Source: Streptomyces californicus (GTDB taxonomy: Bacteria > Actinomycetota > Actinomycetes > Streptomycetales > Streptomycetaceae). From it: a stretch of 64,000 nt of DNA. The translations under genes and the position numbers were made by a program. The notes below the pieces were generated by a model. That model searched no databases and was not told where the DNA came from. It worked only from the letters and a program-made list of their open reading frames with translations. Each line of letters begins with the position of its first letter. Within the stretch, counting starts at the first letter, position 1. This document shows, in pieces, positions 51,096 through 59,535 of this stretch. The stretch covers positions 62,001-126,000 of the forward strand of contig NZ_JNZZ01000011.1 in the NCBI RefSeq assembly GCF_000717645.1. The letters run 5' to 3'.

Positions 51096-52102
51096 GAGTA
51101 GCGCCTGTCGCGCTCGCCCGCACCGGACGTCTCCGCGACGAGGGCCGCGCGGGTGGCGGGGCCGTACACGCCCGCCTCCTCCTCCACGCCCCGTATCCAC
51201 TGGAACCGGTGCACGGCATCGGCCAGATCGTCGTCGAACACCCCGTCGTACGCGCCGTGGAAGACGCGCACCTGGTCCAGCCGCCGCTGCAGATCGGCCA
51301 CCTCGGGCCCGGTGCTGCCGACCGACAGGGTGCGCGGGGCCGCCGGCTCGCGGGCCGGCGGCTCGGGCGGCGGGGTGGGGGTCGGGGAGGCCGAGGGCTC
51401 GCGGGCGGCCTCGCCCGGTGTGGCGCTCGGGGTCTGCGAGGGGGTGGCCGACGGCGTCGTCGTCGGGGTGGGCGTCGCGGAGGCGGACACGGACGCGGAC
51501 GCGGACGCGGTGGGCGTCGGGACGGGGGCGGGGGCCACGGAGCTCTCGATGGCGGGCAGGGTGGCCGGGGCCTTCGGGAGAGGGCCGTCGAGGGTGACGA
51601 GCCGGTCGGCGTCCCGGGGGCCGACGAGCCCGTACAGGACGGCGGCCGAGGCGGCGCACGCCGCGACGGCGCAGACGGCGATCCAGGTGAGGGTGCGGCG
51701 GCGGGCACGGCGGCGGGCGTCCTGCGGGCCGGTGACAGGGGGCCGCGACGGCACGAGGCCCAGGTCCGGTACGGGCGCGTGCTCGGGCTCGGGTTCGGGC
51801 AGGTACGGGTGGGGCGCGGCGGGGCGCTCCGGCGCGGCGAGCCGGGCGGGCCGGGCGGGCCGGGCCGGCGGGGCTGGCCTGGCCGACGGGGCGGGCCTGG
51901 CCGACGGGGCGGGCCTGGCCGACGGGGCGGGCCTGGCCGGCGGCTCCTCGAAGAGGCTGAGCACCTCCTGGTCGACGGTGTCCGCGTTGCCGTCCGGCGC
52001 GGCGAGGTAGCCGAACACGGGGCTCGCCTCGTAGCAGACGGCGCCCTTCGGCGCGCCCGCCTCCCCTTCCGGGCCGGTCCGCGAGTGCTGCCGGGAAGTC
52101 AT
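51092..52102 (-). CDS. Membrane-anchored peptidoglycan-binding protein
   Basis: This 336-residue type II membrane protein has a cytoplasmic N-terminus with a Pro/Ala/Arg repeat (four SARPAP units, about residues 58-80) and one membrane helix (TLTWIAVCAVAACAASAAVLYGLV, about 138-160). A long Thr/Ser/Pro extracellular linker (TPTASASASVSASATPTPTTT) follows, then a C-terminal PG_binding_1 domain (LSVGSTGPEVADLQRRLDQVRVFHGAYDGVFDDDLADAVHRFQWIRGV). I chose ATG 52102 with GGAGG nine bases upstream; ATG 52138 is possible. Its stop overlaps the next gene's GTG. The design suggests a cell-wall-contacting sensor or anchor. Confidence 0.87.
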   Translation of the reverse strand: MTSRQHSRTGPEGEAGAPKGAVCYEASPVFGYLAAPDGNADTVDQEVLSLFEEPPARPAPSARPAPSARPAPSARPAPPARPARPARLAAPERPAAPHPYLPEPEPEHAPVPDLGLVPSRPPVTGPQDARRRARRRTLTWIAVCAVAACAASAAVLYGLVGPRDADRLVTLDGPLPKAPATLPAIESSVAPAPVPTPTASASASVSASATPTPTTTPSATPSQTPSATPGEAAREPSASPTPTPPPEPPAREPAAPRTLSVGSTGPEVADLQRRLDQVRVFHGAYDGVFDDDLADAVHRFQWIRGVEEEAGVYGPATRAALVAETSGAGERDRRYS

Positions 52103-52180
52103 GGTCCTGTGGCCTCCGTTGTCGTGGTCGTCACGCATCGGGTGCGTCGCGGGGGCGGGGGACGGCACGGACGGAGCGAC

Positions 52181-52258
52181 GGCGCCGCACCCACACGGGC
52201 GGGTGCGGCGCCGACGAACCGGACCGGGCGGGGAGGTGTGCCGGCACCTCCCCGCCCG
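52181..52258 (-). terminator. Tandem terminator hairpins
   Basis: Two perfect hairpins stand in line after the stop at 52285: 52225-52238 pairs with 52245-52258 (14 bp, CGGGCGGGGAGGTG arm), and 52181-52192 pairs with 52201-52212 (12 bp, GGCGCCGCACCC arm). They would end the choice-of-anchor A transcript. Confidence 0.8.
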
Positions 52259-52284
52259 GGCGGCCGTTCACCCGGTCGGGCGCG

Positions 52285-53697
52285 TTACGCGCTGCGGCGG
52301 CGGCGCGCCATGAAGGCGATGGCTCCACCGGCGGCGAGCACCAGGGCGGCGGCGACGCCGATCATCATCGTCGAGCCCGCACCGGTGGTGGCGAGGTCGC
52401 CCTCCTTCTTGGGCTCCCCGGGGGTCTGCGACGGCTCGGCGGACGGCTCCGACGGCTCGGCGGACGGGGTCTCCTCGCCGGGCTCGGACGGGGTGCCGGG
52501 TTCCTCGGGCGTCCCGGGCGTCTCCGGCTCCTCCGGGGTGCCGGGCTCCTCCGGGGTGCTGGGCGTCGGGGTCGGCGTGGACGGGACCTCCGGCTTCTCC
52601 GGCTCGCCCGGCTCACCCGGCTCGCAGGAGAACGGCGGCGTGCCGTTCCAGGGGTAGTTGTGGCTCTCGTTGCCCGAGCCGCGCGTGGTCAGATCCCCAC
52701 CGACGTACAGGCGGCCATTGGTGCTCGCGGTGATGTCCGCGGAGGCCGCGGGGGCGAGAACGGAGCCCATGAAGTTGCCGCCGCTGCCCAGGGTCAGCGA
52801 CGCCGAGTCCTCGAAGTTGTAAAGAATTCGTGAAGCAGCTTCACCGAATTTCGACGAACTGTAGACGTCGACCCGGTCGCCGTTGAAGCCGACCGCCATC
52901 GGGGAAATCTTGACGCCCTGGGAGCCGGTGACATTGACGACGACGGACGAATCGCCCGGTATGGACTCGAAGGTGAACGTCGAGACGTCGTTGATGTCGG
53001 CGGCGGAGATCTCGAAGACCTGGAGCCCGCCCTGGCCGGAGCCCTTGAAGGTGACCGAGCCGCCCTGCTTCTCGGTCTTCCCGGTGGCCTTGAGCGCGCC
53101 GAGGCTCGCCGACTCCTTCTTGATGGTGGCGCCGAAGCCGGCGTTCGGCTTCAGGGCGGCCTCCTTGCCGAGCCCGTCGGGGCTCTGGCCGCCGTTCGTC
53201 TCCAGCTGGCCCTTCACGTCGAGCTTGCCGCCCACGCGGACCGAACCGCCGTACTTCGGGCCGGAGGTGAGGCCGTGTCCGACATCGAGGGTGACACCCT
53301 TGTCGACCGACAGGTCCCCGCCGACGGCGAGCATCACGTCGCCGGACTTGGGGATGATCCCCGATCCCATGCCGACCCGGCCGACGTTGAAGACCCCGCC
53401 GCTCTTGGCGAACGTGGCGTTCCCGCCGACCACGAGCAGCCCCTCGGCCTCGGCCGAGCCGCCCTTGGCGGTGTAGTCGCCGCCGGCGAAGAGGGCGATG
53501 CCGCTGTCCGTGAACGTCGGATTGTGGCCGAGCACGGGCATTTCCCCGGGGGCGGGGCAGGAATCAGACCTGCCCGATTTCCCGTCGGCGAATGCGGGGC
53601 CCGCCGAAACAATGGTTCCGGCACCGATGAGACCGAGCGAAAGAGCCAATGCGGCCGTTATGCCGGTACTTTTGAATGTAAGTTCTCGCTTGCGCAC
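52285..53697 (-). CDS. Choice-of-anchor A surface protein with LAXTG sorting signal
   Basis: This protein of about 470 residues is exported and probably cell-wall-linked. Signal peptide: KSTGITAALALSLGLIGAGTIVSAGPAFA. The choice-of-anchor A domain (about 55-340) has the typical pattern of FAGGDYTAKGG, LLVVGGNATF, MLAVGGDLSV and LYVGGDLTTRG strands around ILYNFEDSASLTLGSGGNFMGSVLAP. A Pro/Glu/Thr-rich stalk of about 85 residues (PEEPGTPEEPETPG-type repeats) follows. The end is GDLATTGAGSTMMIGVAAALVLAAGGAIAFMARRRRSA, an LATTG motif, hydrophobic helix and basic tail that fits class E sortase (LAXTG) substrates of Streptomyces. I use the GTG near 53697 (VRKRELTF). Confidence 0.88.
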   Translation of the reverse strand: MRKRELTFKSTGITAALALSLGLIGAGTIVSAGPAFADGKSGRSDSCPAPGEMPVLGHNPTFTDSGIALFAGGDYTAKGGSAEAEGLLVVGGNATFAKSGGVFNVGRVGMGSGIIPKSGDVMLAVGGDLSVDKGVTLDVGHGLTSGPKYGGSVRVGGKLDVKGQLETNGGQSPDGLGKEAALKPNAGFGATIKKESASLGALKATGKTEKQGGSVTFKGSGQGGLQVFEISAADINDVSTFTFESIPGDSSVVVNVTGSQGVKISPMAVGFNGDRVDVYSSSKFGEAASRILYNFEDSASLTLGSGGNFMGSVLAPAASADITASTNGRLYVGGDLTTRGSGNESHNYPWNGTPPFSCEPGEPGEPEKPEVPSTPTPTPSTPEEPGTPEEPETPGTPEEPGTPSEPGEETPSAEPSEPSAEPSQTPGEPKKEGDLATTGAGSTMMIGVAAALVLAAGGAIAFMARRRRSA

Positions 53698-53991
53698 ACC
53701 GAGGACACTAGCAGCGCAGGACACGCGCACAAAGGCTTCGACAACCCTCCCGGAAGCGCCCATTGCGAGGAATTGCTAACGCTATCTCAGCGCTTGGTTA
53801 AGGGAGTTATAAGACGTCAGGGGAAAGCGCCTTCCCCCGTTGACGCGACGGGCATCGGAGCCGGTCCGCACGCCGCCCGCCGCCCGCGCGGACCACCCCC
53901 TCGCGCGCCCTCCGGGAGGCGGGTTTAACACGGTCGAGTCCAGATCGTTACGGACGGGACCGGGCGGTCCCACGCCCCGCCGCGAGCCCGC

Positions 53992-54591
53992 TCACTCGCC
54001 CTCGATCTCCACCAGCGGCGGATGCTCGTGCCAGCTGCAGAAGACGCTGATCTCGCGGTCCCCGTTGGTGAACATCACCCTGATCCAGAGGTCGTGCTTC
54101 CAGACCTGCATCCGCCAGCCGGCGTTCGGCGCCGCCGAGACCAACTCCGCGTAGTCGCGCTTCATGTCGAAGGTGACCCGGCCGCCGTCGACGGCGTACC
54201 CCTTGACCTCGCCGGTCGTCCCGGTGGACCGGCCGCCCGAACCGCCGCCCGCCTGGGAGGGTTCTCCCGAGGGGGTGGCGGCGGTGCGGGTCGGCGTCGG
54301 GTCCGCCGAGGCGCTGGGCGTGGGGTCCGGCGAGGGCTCGTCGTCCGGTTCGCCGTCCCCGGGCGCCGGCGTCGGCCGGGCCGTCGCCTTCCCCGCGTCC
54401 GACCGGCGGGTGGGGTCCGGCCCGGAGTCCTCCCGCCGCTTCTCCTCCACCTGCGTGTCCGTCAGGGCGATCGGGGACGGCGACGGATACGCGGTGGCCG
54501 CCATCACCGTATGCACGCCCCACCACGACAACGTGCCCGCCGCGGCCGTGGACAGCATCCAGGCAATTCCCTGCTTCAGTTGTCGTCGCAT
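53992..54591 (-). CDS. Secreted or membrane-anchored hypothetical protein
   Basis: This 199-residue protein begins MRRQLKQGIAWMLSTAAAGTLSWWGVHTVMAATA, an export signal or N-terminal anchor. A disordered Pro/Ser/Asp/Thr stretch runs to about residue 120. The folded C-terminal 75 residues (GEVKGYAVDGGRVTFDMKRDYAELVSAAPNAGWRMQVWKHDLWIRVMFTNGDREISVFCSWHEHPPLVEIEGE) are rich in Trp and beta strands. The only Cys is in this domain. It resembles conserved actinobacterial secreted proteins, but I know no function. It is divergent from the OmpR/kinase pair by 90 bases and could be its target or partner. Confidence 0.8.
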   Translation of the reverse strand: MRRQLKQGIAWMLSTAAAGTLSWWGVHTVMAATAYPSPSPIALTDTQVEEKRREDSGPDPTRRSDAGKATARPTPAPGDGEPDDEPSPDPTPSASADPTPTRTAATPSGEPSQAGGGSGGRSTGTTGEVKGYAVDGGRVTFDMKRDYAELVSAAPNAGWRMQVWKHDLWIRVMFTNGDREISVFCSWHEHPPLVEIEGE

Positions 54592-54681
54592 CCTGATCCA
54601 TGATCGCCGGGGGTCCTTCTCCGAAGGTCCTGTCACGAAGGTCCTGCAAATCGATTCATTGAATAGCGTACGGTTCGCTCC

Positions 54682-55398
54682 ATGGCTAGTGTGCTCCTGG
54701 TCGAGGACGACCACTTCGTACGCGCTGCCCTCATTAGGCACCTCACCGACGCCTCCCACAGCGTGCGGAGTGTGGGCACCGCACTGGAGGCGCTGCGTGA
54801 GATCTCCCAACTTCATTTCGATGTGGTGATACTCGACCTGGGACTGCCGGACCTCGACGGCGGCAAGGCCCTGAAGATGCTGCGCGGCATAGCCGACGTT
54901 CCCGTGATCATCGCGACCGCCCGGGACGACGAGGCGGGCATCATCCGCCTGCTCAACGACGGTGCCGACGACTACCTGACCAAGCCGTTCTCGGCCGAGC
55001 ACCTCACCGCCCGCATCGCCGCCGTCCTCCGGCGCTCCGGCGGGGGCGGACGTGGGGGCGCGGGCGGCCGGGGGCACGCCGTCGTACCGATGCCCGAGGT
55101 GATCAGCGTCGGCGGGATATCCGTCGATCCGACGCGCCGGGCCGCCTCCCTCGACGGCGTCGAGCTCGACCTCACGCGCCGCGAGTTCGACCTGCTGGCC
55201 TACCTCGCCGAACGCCCCGGCCGGGTCGTCTCCCGCAAGGACCTGCTGGCCCAGGTCTGGAACCAGCCCTACGGGGCCGACAAAACCGTGGACGTCCATC
55301 TCTCCTGGCTGCGCCGGAAGCTGGGCGAGTCCGCCGCCCGTCCCCGCTACCTGCACACCTACCGGGGCGTCGGCGTGAAACTGGAACCCCCGCAGTGA
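54682..55398 (+). CDS. OmpR-family response regulator
   Basis: This 238-residue regulator has receiver-domain acidic residues in VLLVEDDHF, phospho-acceptor Asp52 in VVILDLGLPDLDG, Thr in VIIATARDDE and Lys in DDYLTKPFSAEHL. A Gly-rich linker (GGGGRGGAGGRG) leads to the winged helix (LTRREFDLLAYLAERPGRVVSRKDLLAQVWNQ...TVDVHLSWLRRKLGE...YLHTYRGVGVKL). TACGGT (54669-54674) lies seven bases before the ATG, which lacks a Shine-Dalgarno sequence, so the transcript is likely leaderless. The stop overlaps the kinase GTG (GTGA, 55395-55398). Confidence 0.94.
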   Translation: MASVLLVEDDHFVRAALIRHLTDASHSVRSVGTALEALREISQLHFDVVILDLGLPDLDGGKALKMLRGIADVPVIIATARDDEAGIIRLLNDGADDYLTKPFSAEHLTARIAAVLRRSGGGGRGGAGGRGHAVVPMPEVISVGGISVDPTRRAASLDGVELDLTRREFDLLAYLAERPGRVVSRKDLLAQVWNQPYGADKTVDVHLSWLRRKLGESAARPRYLHTYRGVGVKLEPPQ

Positions 55399-56786
55399 GA
55401 TGGGCCCTGATCAAGGTCTGCCTCGCCGTCACCGGCATGGTGGTCCTGGCCTTCGCGGTGCCGCTCGCCCTGGTCGTCAAGGAGATGGCGTCGGACCGGG
55501 CGTTCTCCCAGGCCGAGCGGCAGGCCAACGCGCTCGGCCCGACGCTCTCCATCACCTCCGACCGCGAGCAGTTGCTCCAGGCCGTCCTGTCCACCGAGGC
55601 GGGCGCGGACGGGCGCATGGCCGTCCACCTCCCCGCCACCGAGGACCGCGCGGAGCTGGAGATGGGCCAGGTCCGGGCCGACCACGAGGCGGTGGAGATC
55701 GCCCGGGAGCTCAAGCACGCCGGGGTCATCGACGTGCCCGGCGGCTCGGCGTTCCTCCAGCCCTTCGCCCTCGGCTCCGGGAAGATCTGCATCGTCGAGG
55801 TCTTCGTACCGGAGTCGGAGGTCGGCCGCGGGGTCGCCTTCGCCTGGCTCGTCCTGGCCGGGGTCGGCCTCGCCCTGGTCACCGGCTCGGTGCTGGTCGC
55901 GGACCGCCTCGGCATCCGGATGACCCAGCCGGCCGAGCGCCTGGCCGGAGCGGCGCAGCAGCTCGGCCGGGGCAGCCTGGACGTCCGGGTCCCCGAGGAG
56001 GGACCCGGCGAACTGCGGCGGGCCGCCGAGGCGTTCAACGCCATGGCCGGCCAGGTGGTCGAACTCCTCGCCAACGAACGGGAACTGGCCGCCGACCTCT
56101 CGCACCGCCTCCGCACCCCGCTGACCGTGCTGCGGCTCAACGCGGCCTCCCTCGGGGAGGGCACCGCCGCCGAGCAGACCCGCTCCGCCGTCGCCCACCT
56201 GGAGCGCGAGGTGGACACCATCATCCGGGCCGCCCGCGAGTCCAGGCCGAGGGCGGGCGGACCGCTCCTGAGCGGCGGGTGCGACGCGTCGGAGGTCATC
56301 CGCGAGCGCATGAACTTCTGGGCGGCGCTCGGCGAGGACGAGGGGCGGGCCATCGACGTCGCGGGGGCCGAGGAGCCGGTCTTCGTCCCGGTGCCGCGGG
56401 CCGACATGGCGGCCGCGCTCGACGCGTTGCTGGGCAACATCTTCCAGCACACCCCGGAGGGGACCGCGTTCTCGCTCGACATGCACCGCAGCCAGGACGC
56501 GGTGCTCATCCTCGTCTCCGACGCCGGACCGGGGATCGCGGACCCCGAGGCCGCGCTGACCCGGGGCAACGACGGCGAGCGGGACGGTTCGACGGGCCTC
56601 GGTCTGGACATCGTGCGGCAGATGGCGGAGGCCACCGGCGGCGACGTCCGCGTGGGCAGCTCCGTGTACGGCGGGGCGGAGATCCGGGTGTGGATCCAGC
56701 TCAACGGCGCCCCCGGCGAGCAGACCCGCCGCCGCGACCGCCGCTCACCCCGCCGCCGGGGCCGGCCGGGCGTCACGTCGGGCTGA
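55395..56786 (+). CDS. Membrane sensor histidine kinase
   Basis: This 463-residue kinase has first membrane helix at residues 6-27 and an extracellular sensor part of about 30-145 with no named domain. The second membrane helix (AFAWLVLAGVGLALVTGSVLVA, about 149-170) is followed by HAMP (RLGIRMTQPAERLAGAAQQLGRGSLDVRVP) and the H box ELAADLSHRLRTPLTVLRL with His237. The ATPase part has N box DALLGNIFQHTPEG, DAGPGI and STGLGLDIV. The N box has GN in place of the usual EN, a mild change. It is translationally coupled to the OmpR-type gene. The signal is not known. The basic C-terminal tail (RRRDRRSPRRRGR) is unusual. A 13-bp hairpin follows. Confidence 0.92.
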   Translation: MRWALIKVCLAVTGMVVLAFAVPLALVVKEMASDRAFSQAERQANALGPTLSITSDREQLLQAVLSTEAGADGRMAVHLPATEDRAELEMGQVRADHEAVEIARELKHAGVIDVPGGSAFLQPFALGSGKICIVEVFVPESEVGRGVAFAWLVLAGVGLALVTGSVLVADRLGIRMTQPAERLAGAAQQLGRGSLDVRVPEEGPGELRRAAEAFNAMAGQVVELLANERELAADLSHRLRTPLTVLRLNAASLGEGTAAEQTRSAVAHLEREVDTIIRAARESRPRAGGPLLSGGCDASEVIRERMNFWAALGEDEGRAIDVAGAEEPVFVPVPRADMAAALDALLGNIFQHTPEGTAFSLDMHRSQDAVLILVSDAGPGIADPEAALTRGNDGERDGSTGLGLDIVRQMAEATGGDVRVGSSVYGGAEIRVWIQLNGAPGEQTRRRDRRSPRRRGRPGVTSG

Positions 56787-56800
56787 GGAGGAACCACGCG

Positions 56801-56832
56801 AGAGCCCGTACGCAGATCGGCGTACGGGCTCT
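56801..56832. terminator. 13-bp terminator hairpin
   Basis: AGAGCCCGTACGC (56801-56813) pairs perfectly with GCGTACGGGCTCT (56820-56832) around a 6-base loop, 14 bases after the kinase stop. The GCGTACGGG half recurs through the next 200 bases as a loose tandem repeat. Confidence 0.8.
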
Positions 56833-57088
56833 CCTGTGCGCGGCTCGGGTGCGCGTTCTCACGTACGGGCTCCCGCCTGCGGGTTCCCGTTCACGGACCC
56901 CGCGTACGGGTGTCCGTGTGCGGACCCCCGCGTACGGGTTCCCTGTACGGCTCCTTCGCGTACGGGTTCCGTTCACGGGTTTCCCCGTACGGCGTTCCGC
57001 GTACGGGGTTCCGCGTACGGGGTTCCGCTCGCGGCCCTCCCCGCGCTCGGGCGGACCGGCCGGGCGCCCCGGTGGCGACGGGGACGGG
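56833..57088. repeat. GCGTACGGG-rich degenerate tandem repeats
   Basis: About ten copies of CGTACGGG or TACGGG with TTCC, TGTC or CTCC behind them occur between 56860 and 57030, several as GCGTACGGGGTTCC in direct tandem (56998-57027). The stretch lies between convergent kinase and PAS-protein genes and codes for nothing convincing. Confidence 0.65.
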
Positions 57089-59104
57089 TCAGGACGCCCG
57101 GCCGGAACCCTCCGCGGTGGGCCACAACACGACGCGCGCTCCGAGCGGTTCGGCCACCGTGCCTCCGGCGTGGCCCGGGGCATGACCCGAACCGCGACCG
57201 TGGTTGTGCCGTCCCCCGAGCGCCCGCGCGGACATCCGCGTGAGCACGGGTACGGCCGTGGGGGCGGGGTCGAAGCCGATACCGGTCTCCGCCCCGGCCA
57301 CCGTGACCGCGCCCGGCCCGGCGCCGGCCGCGACGCCCGTACCGAGCCCGGTGCCCGTGCCGGCCGCGGCCGTCGGCTCCATCCAGGCCGCCGACCCCGT
57401 GCCCGCCACCGTCGAGATCGCCACGCCCACCGGCGTACGCCCCTCCTGGTCGGCCTCGGACGACGCGTGCCGGGCGCGACGGCGCCGTCGGCCCGACGGC
57501 TGTCCCACGACGGCGGCCGAGGGGGCGTCCGCGTGGGGCAGCCCCTCCGCCGTGCCGGCCGCGGAACGGACCGGCAGCTCGACCACGTACACCCCGCCGC
57601 CCGTACCGGGCGCCTCGAACCACTGCACGGCCCCGCCGTGGACGCCCACGACGCCGGAGACGATCGACTGGTGGACCGGGTCGCCACCGGCGTACGGCCC
57701 CCGCACCTCGATGCGGACGGTCTCGCCGTTCCGCGTCACCGCGACCGTGGTCAGGGCCTCCTCCTCCGCGTCCGCCGGCACGTGGCCCTCCGGAAGGGCC
57801 ACGTCGGTGAGGAGGTGGGAGAGGGCCACGGCGAGCCGCTCCGGGTCCGCCTCCACCTGAACGGCGGGGCTGCGCAGGGCGAACCGCGCGCGCTCGGGTC
57901 CCAGCAGTTCCGTGGACCGGCGTACGCCCTCGCGGACGATGCCCGCGAGGTCCACCGGCTGCCGCCGCAGCTCCACCACTCCGGCGGCGAGCCGCTGGTG
58001 GTCCAGCAGGTCGTCCAGGACGGCGGCCATGCGCGTGTATCCGGTGGCGAGCCGGTTCAGCAGCCGCCCCGCCTCCGGCCACAGCTGACCGGCGTTGTCG
58101 GCGGCCAGCGTCATGAGTTCGGAGCGCAGCTCCTCCAGGTGCCCGCGCCGGGCGCCGTCCACGGCGGCGGTCAGGCTCCGGTGGCGCTCGGCCAGGCCCT
58201 CGTACCGCTGTTCGTGGCGGCGCAGTTCGGCCCCGTGGCGCTGGGCCTGCGCGGTGAGTTCGGAGGCGTGCCGGTGCGCGAGCCGCTGCTCGGGGCCCCG
58301 GTCGCGGAAGGTGAGGACGGCGCCGGCCACCCGGTCGCCCTCGCGGACCGGTGCGACGGTCATGTCGACGAGCAGCCGGGAGCCCTCCCGGTCCCACAGG
58401 GTCTGCCCCCGGACGCTGTTGGTACGGCCGGTCCGCAGGGTGTCGGCGAGGGGCGACTCCTCGTACGGGAACGGCTCGCCGTCCGCCCGTGAGTGCAGGA
58501 CGAGCGAGTGCAGCTCCTGGCCGCCCAGTTCGCTCGCCCGGTGGCCGAGCATGCGGGCGGCGGCCGGGTTGACCAGCACGATCCGGCCGTCTGCGTCCGT
58601 GCCGACGATGCCCTCGGCCACCGCCCGCAGCACGGCCTTCGTCTGCCGCCGGGCCTCGGCGAGTTCGGCCTCGGCGTCCAGGCCGCCGGTGAGGTCCCGG
58701 ACGACGAGCATGAGGAGGTGGCCCCCGGCGCTCCGCCCGTAGGTGCCGGAGGCCGTCGTACCCGCGTCCGGTACGGCGGTGACGGAGACCTCCGCGTGGA
58801 ACGTGGAGCCGTCGGTGCGGCGGGCGCTCATCCGCCGGGCCCCGGCCCGCATCCACGCGCCGGTCCCGTCGGGGGTCGGGGCGGGGCGGTTGGCGGGGCC
58901 GGGGGCCTGCCGCCAGTCGAACTCCGGGAGCAGATCGAGGAGTCCGCGCCCGACGACGGACGTCCCGGGGGTCTCGAAGAGGGCCAGGGCCATGGTGTTG
59001 GCGTTGACGACCGTGCCGTTGTCGTCGACGAGCACGAGGCCGTCGGGCAGCGCGTCGAGGACGGCGGCGGGACGACCGATAGCTGGCTGGGACGGGTTGT
59101 TCAC
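57089..59104 (-). CDS. PAS-domain protein with degenerate histidine-kinase core
   Basis: This cytoplasmic protein has about 671 residues. Two PAS domains are clear: the first (VLDALPDGLVLVDDNGTVVNANTMALALF, about 12-135) and the second (VLRAVAEGIVGTDADGRIVLVNPAAARMLG, about 160-270). A coiled coil rich in Arg/His/Glu follows, then a kinase-like region (about 300-490). There the H box position reads HLEELRSELMTLAADN with no HExxxP pattern, the N box reads ALSHLLTDVAL and the Gly boxes are poor. It therefore looks like a pseudokinase. The last 165 residues are low complexity. I chose GTG 59104, with GGGAG upstream; GTG 59122 is also possible. Confidence 0.82.
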   Translation of the reverse strand: MNNPSQPAIGRPAAVLDALPDGLVLVDDNGTVVNANTMALALFETPGTSVVGRGLLDLLPEFDWRQAPGPANRPAPTPDGTGAWMRAGARRMSARRTDGSTFHAEVSVTAVPDAGTTASGTYGRSAGGHLLMLVVRDLTGGLDAEAELAEARRQTKAVLRAVAEGIVGTDADGRIVLVNPAAARMLGHRASELGGQELHSLVLHSRADGEPFPYEESPLADTLRTGRTNSVRGQTLWDREGSRLLVDMTVAPVREGDRVAGAVLTFRDRGPEQRLAHRHASELTAQAQRHGAELRRHEQRYEGLAERHRSLTAAVDGARRGHLEELRSELMTLAADNAGQLWPEAGRLLNRLATGYTRMAAVLDDLLDHQRLAAGVVELRRQPVDLAGIVREGVRRSTELLGPERARFALRSPAVQVEADPERLAVALSHLLTDVALPEGHVPADAEEEALTTVAVTRNGETVRIEVRGPYAGGDPVHQSIVSGVVGVHGGAVQWFEAPGTGGGVYVVELPVRSAAGTAEGLPHADAPSAAVVGQPSGRRRRRARHASSEADQEGRTPVGVAISTVAGTGSAAWMEPTAAAGTGTGLGTGVAAGAGPGAVTVAGAETGIGFDPAPTAVPVLTRMSARALGGRHNHGRGSGHAPGHAGGTVAEPLGARVVLWPTAEGSGRAS

Positions 59105-59122
59105 GACGGCGCTCCCTGTCAC

Positions 59123-59535
59123 GGGCTTCTCTCGCGTGGGCGCTGGGCACCCAGCCGGACGGCCAACTCAACGTAGACCCGTCACACCCCTCCACCACCC
59201 CGGACGGGGCTCGGGAGCCGATCTTTAGGAGTGCCTTAACGAGGACCTGTGCCTGCGCTCAGATACCCGCCCGGGCGGGGGCCGTTCGCGCCGTGCGCCA
59301 TGCGCCGTGCGTTCGCGCGGTGTGCCGTGCGCCATGCGTTCGCGCCGGGCCGGATGTCCGGGCGGGGTCCGGGGGACGGCGGGGTCCCCGGGGCGGCTGG
59401 GTCCCGGGGGCGGCGGCAGGGGCCCCCGGGAACGGCGGCAGCGGCCCGCGCTCGGAGTGAGCGCGGGCCGCTGCCGCATCCGCCGGCCCCCGGGGCCACC
59501 GGGTCACCGGGCTGCCGGGCCACCGGGTCACCGGT
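59123..59535. other. Intergenic region, PAS protein to drrB-like gene
   Basis: This 413-base gap has a strong terminator at 59435-59477 and repeats of a CGCCNTGCG/GTTCGCGC type (59285-59350). Short CCGGGTCACCGGG repeats lie right before the permease stop (59498-59540). No supported ORF. Confidence 0.55.
59435..59477 (-). terminator. 19-bp terminator hairpin after the drrAB operon
   Basis: GCGGCAGCGGCCCGCGCTC (59435-59453) pairs perfectly with 59459-59477 around a 5-base loop. It lies about 60 bases downstream of the permease stop on the minus strand. Confidence 0.85.

Noticed and set aside
56836-57243. Plus-strand frames rich in AYGFP/RTGFR words after the kinase gene
   Set aside because: They only translate the CGTACGGG repeats and then run antisense to the PAS-protein gene.
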